Assembly: GCA_911728435.2 (NCBI GenBank)
Contig: OU452199.1
Span: 2,428,860-2,492,859 of the forward strand
Reading direction: 5' to 3'
DNA from: Apoderus coryli
Lineage: Eukaryota > Arthropoda > Insecta > Coleoptera > Attelabidae
DNA length: 64,000 nucleotides
The position numbers were made by a program, and so were the translations under genes. The notes below the pieces were generated by a model. The model made no database searches. It was not told where the DNA came from and saw only the letters and a list, made by a program, of their open reading frames with translations. The first letter of the stretch is position 1. Each line of letters begins with the position of its first letter. Below, piece after piece: positions 56,672 to 64,000 of the stretch.

Positions 56672-57179
56672 AAAAACAAACGGATTTTTGCATATTTACA
56701 ACAAACAATCCAACTTTTTGGTTTATTTTACACGTTACCTTAACTGTAATTTTCGGATTATTATAAAATACTTAAAAAACGTCATTTTAACGTTTTGATT
56801 GTCGCCTCTAAAAATTATGCGCTTCTAATGAACATTTTCTAACGTTATTTTAGCTATAAATAGCGGTTTATTATAAATTACATAAAGAACGTTTTATAAA
56901 CGTTTTTAATTTTGACAATGTTTGACACGCGTTTAAAAAACACCTAAAACAAACGTTTTTATTTTATGGTTTATTTATAATACATATACAACGTTAATTA
57001 AACATAACTAATGCACGTAGTTGTATTTAGATAATAAAAACACATGTCTATAACGTTTAAACTGAACGGTGTAAAATTAAACTTAAAATAAACCGTCACT
57101 TTTCTATCGTAAGACCAATTATCAACGTACGTATATGTGTTTACGTGTCTTATGGTGAGAATGAAGAAATGATTGCAAA

Positions 57180-57547
57180 AAGTAACATACACAAGTCCTT
57201 GCAGGATGTTTTCCGTTTTTGTTCTGATCATGGTTTGAGGATGAATCCGTTAAATTCAATAGTAATTTACTTTGGCTTGAGGTCTGAGTCCAACGAATTA
57301 AGTATTAAGATAGAAATAAACTGAAATAAGAAATTTAGGCAATATATTTGATGAGAAATTGAGGTTCGAAACTCATGTAAATAAAATTGTGCAAAGATGG
57401 CACTAAGAAATTTATATCGTAATAGGCACTTATTGAGTTTGGAACTAATGTAACAGTTATCTGAGAGCTTAGTGTTAAGCCGCTGTAATTATGGAGATGT
57501 TATTTATGGCCCATGGTTAGATTATAAAAACAAACAAATTTGGTGTG
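57180..57547 (+). mobile_element. Non-LTR RT remnant (right arm)
   Basis: Mirror of 55745-56112, read on the plus strand: FCSDHGLRMNPLNSIV, YFGLRSESNEL, EKLRFETHVNKIVQ and SRCNYGDVIYGPWLDYKNK, with stops and frameshifts. Confidence 0.65.
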
Positions 57548-58442
57548 GTAGGTAATTGTCAATTTAAATTGTCCAATCGCGTACAGATTTAATAATGGCG
57601 GTTGTCCAGAGAAATTTCAATTCAATTATTTGGTTATAGGGCGGGAAAATTCTTCTCGCAGAAAGGCGACTGTTTCCCCAAGAACGGCCCTGAACAGGCC
57701 TCGACCCGTCGCGCCTAGCGATCCAAATTAAGGTAGTGCTACAAATGGAAGGAATCAAAACACTGACATTTCTTTAGAGTATTTACTGCGATAGAAATCG
57801 ATAAATATATGAAGCTAGTGGAAAGTAGGTACAACACAACATAATATGTATCAAAAACATCGTATCAAATTTTCTTAAAATATTCACAACGACATGGTTT
57901 ACCGGTTGCTATCGGTAACGTACATTACACAACAAAATTTTATCTTAAATAACGTTTATAACATTTTTATTTGCAAAACATAAAATAATAAAGTTAAAGA
58001 ATTTCCGTTATAATCCTAATTATCAGTCTAAATATAATATTATCTAAATATTTAATAAATTGTGACCTATTAAATTATGAGCGAAATTAAAAATGAATAC
58101 ATCAATCTCAGGACAAGATTAAGTCAAAAAACATTTGATTAAAATAGGGCGACGTTTCGGATCTTTATTTGCAGCTTTTTCAAGCTCTTATTAAAAGGGT
58201 ATACAGGAAATAAAAATCCACCTCCACCAAAAATTAAAAAATGTTCTGGGTTTCTCATTTTCAATAAGAATATGTTTTTTAATTTTAATTTTATAACATT
58301 TTATTTCAATAACTTCCACTACTTGGTAAGTTTTTACATAATCATTTACAATATTCTCATGTCTAAGAGCTATAACACTTTCAGTTTGTATATTCTTCTT
58401 CTTAAAATGCCGTACACTTCTAGTGCGTTGGCGACTATCTCA

Positions 58443-60416
58443 TCATAATAAGTGTCCTTGCTTCCGCAGCGCGACAGAGCCCGTATTGCTAATGCCTGTC
58501 CAGTTCTTGATGTTTCTCAACCAGGATATCTGTTTACGTCCTACTCCTCTCTTCCCTTCAATTTTTCCTTGGAGAATTATCTGTGATATTTTGTATTTCT
58601 CTCCTCGTAGTATGTGGCCCAGGTATCCAATTTTCCGCTTCTTGATTATGTTGAAAAGTTCTCTTTCGCATCCCGCCCTTCTAAGAACGTCTTCATTTCG
58701 AACTCGGTCTACCCACGATATACGTAGCATCCTTCTTAGACACCACATTTCAAAAGCCTCAAGCTTGTTTATCGACCGGATCTTCAGAGTCCATGTTTCC
58801 ATTCCATATAACAGGATGGTCCAGACGTAACACTGCACCATTCTGCATCTTAATTTGAGGGACAATGTCAGGTTGCAAAGAAAGGGTCTTAGGCTTGTGA
58901 AAGCTTGCCTCGCTTGTTGTATGCGACAGCAAATTTCCTGTTCGGGATTCCATTGTTCATTTATGTTGGTTCCAAGGTATTTAAAGTTTTGCACTCGTTC
59001 AATAGGTTGGTCTTCCAAGTTTAACACAGCATTTTGAGGAGGGTTTCTGCTTACTATCATGTACTTTGTCTTTTGTATGTTTATTTTGAGACCATTCCCC
59101 TTTCCAACTGTATTTATCTGCTCCAGCATTAGCTGTAAGTCCTCTTCACTGTCAGCAATGATTACGGTGTCGTCTGCATACCGTATGTTGTTAATTGGTA
59201 TACCATTTACTTTAATCCCACACTCTAAGTCTTCCAGCGCCTCAGAAAATATATTTTCGACGTATAAGTTAAACAGTATTGGTGACAGTATGCACCCTTG
59301 TCGAACCCCCTTTAGAACTTTAAATTCGTCTGTTGTTAGTGATTTCTCAAATCTTACACAGGCTTTTTGATTCCAGTATAGATTTTGGATGATTCTGATA
59401 TCTTTTGCGTCAATATTGGCATTGTGCAGAAGTTTCAACAAGGTGTCATGTCTAACATTGTCGAAGGCCTTCTCGTAATCAATAAACAGCATATATATGT
59501 CTTTTCGTTGGTCTAAGCTGTTTTGTACTAAAGTATTCAGGCAGAAAACGGCTTCACGAGTCCCCATTCCGCTTTTAAAACCAAACTGTGTGTCTCCGCT
59601 TAGATCTTCTAGTTTATTGAACATTCTAGAGTGTAGAATACGAAGGAATACCTTCAGCAGATGACTCATTAGGCTGATAAGGCGATGGTCTTTACATTTC
59701 GTCGTCTTTGGGATCATTACGAACGTTGATCGAAGCCAATCAGATGGAATGTGGCCAGTGTCATATATGCGATTGAACAAATTCACTAGCATTTCTACAT
59801 TTTCTTCGTCTAACAACTTAATTGCTTCTACGGTGATGTCATCTGGTCCTGGGGCTTTGTACATCTTGGTTGACTTGATGGCATATATCACTTCGCTTTT
59901 AATTATAGAGGGCCCCGATAAATTATCAGAGTGCAGCGTATGCACTGGCTGCTGTGGTCTTATATCATTGAAAAGGTTTTCCGCGTATTTTTTCCATGTC
60001 GTTGCTAGTTCTTCTTCTGATGTTATATACTCATTTTGATCATTGCGTATTCGACTTTTGTGTTGTTTTCTGTATATATGTGATTCTTCCATCCATAGTT
60101 CCTTTGCTTCTTTGATCTTCCTTCTTATTTCCTTGTGAGTATCCTTATATTTCTCTTGATTTCCCTGGATTTTATATTTCCTGCGACCTTCCATCAGATC
60201 CAATATCTCTATCGTCATCCATTCTTTCTTTTTCCCTTTTCTTATTTTCGATTTGATTTCTTCGTTTGATGCTTTTATGGACTCTTTTATTGCAATAACA
60301 ATGTCTTCAATATTATTAGTTTGATTAATACTTTTCACGTATTTATTGATGGATTCCGCATATCTCTTTGTAAGATCTTCATTTCTCATGAGTTGTCTTA
60401 GTTTGTATATAGACAT
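58443..60416 (-). CDS. RTE-type retrotransposon reverse transcriptase, intact 657-codon ORF (right arm)
   Basis: Mirror copy of 52876-54849. The predicted protein differs by a single residue that I can see (DLQLMLEQ here, DLQLILEQ in the left copy), with all RT catalytic motifs conserved (FIDYEKAFD, YADD). The 3' side ends near 58395. Same 5' truncation, showing that both copies derive from one insertion duplicated with the arm rather than from two retrotransposition events. Confidence 0.9.
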   Translation of the reverse strand: MSIYKLRQLMRNEDLTKRYAESINKYVKSINQTNNIEDIVIAIKESIKASNEEIKSKIRKGKKKEWMTIEILDLMEGRRKYKIQGNQEKYKDTHKEIRRKIKEAKELWMEESHIYRKQHKSRIRNDQNEYITSEEELATTWKKYAENLFNDIRPQQPVHTLHSDNLSGPSIIKSEVIYAIKSTKMYKAPGPDDITVEAIKLLDEENVEMLVNLFNRIYDTGHIPSDWLRSTFVMIPKTTKCKDHRLISLMSHLLKVFLRILHSRMFNKLEDLSGDTQFGFKSGMGTREAVFCLNTLVQNSLDQRKDIYMLFIDYEKAFDNVRHDTLLKLLHNANIDAKDIRIIQNLYWNQKACVRFEKSLTTDEFKVLKGVRQGCILSPILFNLYVENIFSEALEDLECGIKVNGIPINNIRYADDTVIIADSEEDLQLMLEQINTVGKGNGLKINIQKTKYMIVSRNPPQNAVLNLEDQPIERVQNFKYLGTNINEQWNPEQEICCRIQQARQAFTSLRPFLCNLTLSLKLRCRMVQCYVWTILLYGMETWTLKIRSINKLEAFEMWCLRRMLRISWVDRVRNEDVLRRAGCERELFNIIKKRKIGYLGHILRGEKYKISQIILQGKIEGKRGVGRKQISWLRNIKNWTGISNTGSVALRKQGHLL

Positions 60417-60480
60417 TTAAATAATCCATGCCATACTGTGTTTGACTTGTACTTAACATTACTGCGTAACTATGTATACT

Positions 60481-60526
60481 GAGCCACTGATGATGGAAAC
60501 TTAGTTTTCCGAAACATGTCTGGCGC
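60481..60526 (+). ncRNA. Hammerhead ribozyme candidate (right arm, inner)
   Basis: Mirror of 52766-52811: GAGCCA, CTGATGA (60487-60493), stem II TGGAAACTTAGTTTTCC, GAAAC (60511-60515), ATGTC with the cut expected after 60520, then TGGCGC. Core bases intact. Confidence 0.8.
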
Positions 60527-60632
60527 TGCAAGCTGATTGCGAACAAATATACAAATAGTTTGGTCGAGTAGACATTGTCTTACACATTCAACTCGTCTCT
60601 GATATGGATTACTTCAAGAAATAAAAATTAAT

Positions 60633-60680
60633 TTTTTAACCATACATGTTTCGGAGCATGCTCCATCATCAGTGGTTAGT
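60633..60680 (-). ncRNA. Hammerhead ribozyme candidate (right arm, outer)
   Basis: Mirror of 52612-52659 on the minus strand: TAACCA, CTGATGA, GGAGCATGCTCC, GAAAC, ATGTA, TGGTTA, with fully paired helix I. Confidence 0.8.
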
Positions 60681-61404
60681 TAATTTGCGAAAAGCTATTT
60701 ATTATTATTAAATGTTATCTTTATGTAATGTTAATTCCTAGAAAAAATGATGTATTTTATTATTTATATATATTGGAATAATTATTAAGAATATTTTGTA
60801 ATTCACCATTACGTGACAAAAATGTTTTAGTTTTTTTTGTTTAAAGTCAGATAAATGTGTAGGTACATTCTTAAAACTACAATTGAAATTATAAAATTGC
60901 AAATCATTAAAACAAAATCAAATCACGCATCACTCGAGTTTTATTTTCTTTTTATAAATCATTTCATTCGATAAAATTAGGAAAACGTTATGTGAATTAA
61001 GTTGCTTTTTGGGTGTGGGTTTATTTGACTTTAAGAAAAAAAAATTTTTTTTCTCGTATTGGTAGGTTAAATAAACTGTTGCCCTCGAGGCACGAAGAGC
61101 TCTCCATATTTCTTGTTACTGACGTTTACATAATCTAATTGAGCTTTTCATATGAAATTTTATCCATGACTCGTACAAAAAAATCACATTTCAAAATTAT
61201 AATTTATAAATCAACTAAACAAATCATGATTAAAAAATATTTCTTCATCATTAGGCTTGGAAAGTTTAACAATGAAAATTTGATTTATAATTTTGAAATG
61301 TATATTTTTTTTATAATTTTTAAAATGTAATTTTTGCTCGAAGTGGCCTTAACACATTTCTTGTTACTGACGTTTACATAATATAATTGAGCTTTTCATA
61401 TGAA

Positions 61405-61895
61405 ACTAGAGCACATTGGATAGAGTTTGGAAGAAGAAAAACTTTTTTATTTGTAGATTTAGAAGAAAAAGTCATTTTTTATAAAAACGTCTGTTTGTGT
61501 CAAAACTACGAATTCAAATACCAAATTTACGATTACTATACAGGGTATATCAAAAATAATATTTTTAATGATTTTAATTTCCTTGTTTTTTTAATTTAAT
61601 TATTTTAAAAGTAGCTATGAAATTAACCACTTTCAGAAAAAAGTTTATTAGTGTTTTTTGCACAATTGGTGTAATAAATCACGATTTTGAAAATATTTTC
61701 ATAAAATTAAAAAAAACAAAAAATCAGAATCATTAAAAATGTTATTTTTGATATACCCTGTATAGTAATCGTAAATTTCGTACTCGAAATTGTAGTTTTG
61801 ACACAAGCAGACTTTTTTATAAAGAATGACTTTTTCTTCTAAATCTACAAATAAAAAAGTTTTTCCTCTTCCAAACTCTATCCCTGGACACATTG
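61405..61895. mobile_element. Palindromic MITE (family A), copy 6, complete
   Basis: Runs from CACATTGGATAGAGTTTGG to CCAAACTCTATCCCTGGACACATTG followed by TA. The inner part mirrors copy 5; the outer 57 bp have no partner in the left arm, so this is the intact original. Confidence 0.8.
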
Positions 61896-63287
61896 TATGT
61901 TAATATGAGGTTTTTTTTCATGTTTTCATAAGTATAACCTCCTGTTTAAGTTTGATCCTTAAAAACTGAATCACCCTGTATATACGGTGTTCCATTTGAA
62001 ATAAGCAAGTTGACACCTACTTCCGGTATGACCAGAAGTATCAATAACTATTCTACCTCATCATTTGCCATAAAAAGAATTTTATGGAGCTGACGTCGTC
62101 GTTTGATTTAGAAATAAATCCCGGTGCTCCTCGAAATGGATTACTTCAAAAAATAAATTTTAACTTACAGTAGGTATCTCCTGGTTGTTGAAGAGTCACA
62201 TGAAACAATACCAACTCCACTGTAAAGTCCTTATCATAACACAACGCATTATAATATCTATTAATTTTAGTGTATTATTTTTTAAAACATATTAGAAATT
62301 TAATTGTATTTAAACCACTACCGGAAATGTTTGCAAAAAAAAAAATGTAACCATTTTTTGTTATTATTTAAATAAATGTAAAATTAATATTGTTTATTAT
62401 TATTTTTTTAAATAAATTTATTAAAATAAAATAATTTTTAGTCCCGCGAAGGTCGGATCTGTTATTTGTACAGTAACATAATCATACCATTATAATTATT
62501 ACTGTCCCATTAATTATTTAGCAAAAAAATAAGGAAATATATACCTTGTACTTAAATAAACAGATAAATAAATAAAAAATAGGTAAGTAGGTTTGGAACT
62601 GAAATTGTAATGATTATTCGGGAAAGTTAACTGTTGTAAAGTGCATAGTTAGTGATATTTTTATTTTTCAGTTGTGTATATGTAGTAGGTCGTCATGTTT
62701 AGTCCTATCCTTCGTAGATGGGCTGCGTTTTCATGCGCATATCGAGTTTCCTTGAAAATGTGGAAATTATAGGAGTATTACATGTTTACTTTATCGAATA
62801 CTATAGTAGTAGTTGGTTGCACTATGGAATTTGAGACATTGCTGGCATATTATACACGGTGTCCCGATATTAACTTGAAATAAATCAAGGGGACATTCTA
62901 CCAAGCGAAAATATATTTTTTTTTTCATATGAACCTATTATATCGATTATTTCCCTCGTGTGTAAAAAATCTTATGAGAGGAGTGCAATTATCGATTGAT
63001 TACAGCGGTAACTGCACTGTAGAAACCGAAAGAGCACTGCGATAGTTGCATTGTTTACGTATTCACGGTAATCGCATTGTGAATCCATGATAATTAAAAA
63101 TAAAATCAGTTTGACAAGTAAACTGAAAAAATATTTTTAAAAATGTCTTGTTCGGATGTGATTCATTGAGAATTATAGAAAATAAAGTGATGGAAAGCGA
63201 ACCAAAGAACACCAAACACAACAGACAATACAATTTAATATTTAAACCAATAGGTATTTGTATTCGGGAAATATTCCCCCGAATTAC
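61896..63287. other. AT-rich stretch, mostly unrecognised
   Basis: ATGGATTACTTCAAAAAATAAATTTTAAC near 62137-62165 resembles the sequence beside the hammerheads at 52.67/60.6 kb, so a worn copy of that repeat may end here. No gene seen. Confidence 0.35.
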
Positions 63288-63492
63288 ACTCGTGCATCAA
63301 AATAACCAGATAATTTTGCATTCGAGGGTGTTGTCTTGGAAAAACTACATTCGGACATTTTCATATTTTTTTAAAAGACTCCTCCACCTTCGGTGTCGGA
63401 CTCTTTCTCCAAAATATGAAAATGCACTCATGCAGTTTTTAGACAACACGCTGTCATGTAAAACTATCGGTAATTTTGATGCACTTGTGCAA
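63288..63492. repeat. Hairpin repeat upstream of Crypton copy 2
   Basis: ACTCGTGCATCAAAATAACC through CATTTTCATATTTT pairs with AAAATATGAAAATGCACT through ATTTTGATGCACTTGT, arms of about 80 bp, with GACTCC/GTCGGACTC pairing inside. The 122-codon ORF at 63148-63516 crosses it and is probably not a gene. Confidence 0.65.
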
Positions 63493-63497
63493 TTACT

Positions 63498-64000
63498 TCC
63501 GATAATTTTTTACTAAATATAGTAACCAATCAAATTACTTAATTTTAAGTCATGTGTCAAATTTCATCCAATCACCTCTGGATTACAGCGATAATACCCT
63601 ACATGTGGTGTTTTCAGTTTGGTGTTTTTTTTTATTAAAAATTAATTAAACGTCAAACTGACAACTGGTTTAAAAATGTCGCGAAGATTTGGTATTGCAT
63701 CTAACGATGCAATTAATGATATATCTAATAATATGCCAAAAAATACAATAAAATCAAAAAAATATGTATGGAAAATGTTTCTCGAGTTTTGTGCGACCAG
63801 AAAATACGAACTGAATGCTGAAACGAGTTTGCATAATTTGGCTAATATATTGAAAGATTATGCGGTAAATATGAGAAAAGCTGACGGAACTGAATATAAA
63901 GAAGCGACTGTAAAAACAATTTGGAATACTATACGAGTTTTATCTGCTAAGTGAATACGGAGCCTCGTCGACCATGATCCCATCAAGTGTTCAAGCAGAT
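63498..64000 (+). mobile_element. Crypton element copy 2, cut by the window edge
   Basis: Matches 47907-48300: the same 5' non-coding sequence (with a short insertion GCGATAATACCC near 63588) and ORF start at 63676 (MSRRFGIASNDAINDI). Two codons shorter near the start and with substitutions (NMPKN, FLEFCATRKYEL). Similarity ends at about 63930 where copy 1 continues; this frame stops at 63954. Confidence 0.75.

Larger units (their letters stand above)
51454..61838. repeat. Giant near-perfect palindrome, arms about 5.17 kb
   Basis: Left arm 51454-56620, spacer 56621-56671 (51 bp), right arm 56672-61838. Mirrored coordinates always sum to 113292, from the outer MITE pieces through both RTE ORFs to the centre, so no net indel separates the arms. 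A few substitutions were seen (pairs near 52193/61099, 52299/60993, 54164/59128 and 54931/58361). From outside in, each arm holds a family-A MITE, a hammerhead-bearing repeat, an RTE-type RT gene, a non-LTR RT remnant and AACGTT-rich DNA. It may be a recent natural inverted duplication or an assembly artefact. Confidence 0.93.

Noticed and set aside
63148..63516. 122-codon ORF upstream of Crypton copy 2 as a gene
   Set aside because: Most of it is the two arms of a DNA hairpin, with no homology or coding features.
1..64000. CRISPR arrays, bacterial operons, rRNA genes
   Set aside because: No regularly spaced repeats, ribosome binding sites or rRNA-like sequence. The window is insect nuclear DNA.

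Overview
The window is nuclear DNA from an insect, most likely holometabolous and possibly a beetle. The evidence is AT-rich sequence, short GT-AG exons of animal genes, and a dense load of arthropod-type transposable elements. The species cannot be named from the sequence alone.

Three host genes lie in the first 34.5 kb and all can be assembled with consistent splice phases. (1) The 3' part of a Hillarin/KY-family gene (+; eight exons, 2111-8025) encodes a transglutaminase-like domain whose catalytic triad positions look substituted. (2) A complete dystrophin-related gene (-; ten exons, 26061 down to 18495, 622 aa) has WW, EF-hand-like, ZZ and coiled-coil regions and resembles dystrotelin or Drosophila Dah. 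One 4.8-kb intron of it is packed with transposons. (3) A complete fatty acid 2-hydroxylase gene (-; six exons, 34529 down to 27365, 318 aa) has a cytochrome b5 domain encoded 5 kb upstream of the hydroxylase exons. Mobile DNA has expanded the introns of all three genes without breaking the exons.

Almost everything else is mobile DNA. There are about a dozen 5'-truncated non-LTR retrotransposons, many ending in (TTA)n or (AAT)n, plus R1/I-like fragments with RNase H and RTE-type fragments. DNA elements include a Ginger-like transposon (8708-11933) with 4-bp target duplication and a retrotransposon nested in its transposase gene, a Tc1/mariner-like element with TIRs of about 500 bp (35108-36880), a 1.3-kb foldback beside it, a hAT-type MITE with a perfect 8-bp duplication, several TA-flanked MITEs, and two copies of a Crypton tyrosine recombinase (47.9 kb and the right window edge).

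Two features stand out. Hammerhead ribozyme motifs recur: CTGANGA, a stem II hairpin and GAAAC, with matching helix I strands. They are found at 13.35, 43.5, 52.6, 52.8, 60.5 and 60.65 kb, with degenerate ones at 12.95 and 38.75 kb, mostly inside foldback or palindromic repeats. Second, 51454-61838 is a nearly perfect palindrome of about 10.4 kb (arms about 5.17 kb, 51-bp spacer, no net indel, only a few substitutions seen). Each arm carries an intact 657-codon RTE-type reverse transcriptase ORF and two hammerhead motifs. A third, direct copy of the palindrome core abuts its left edge, which suggests a replication template switch, or possibly an assembly artefact.
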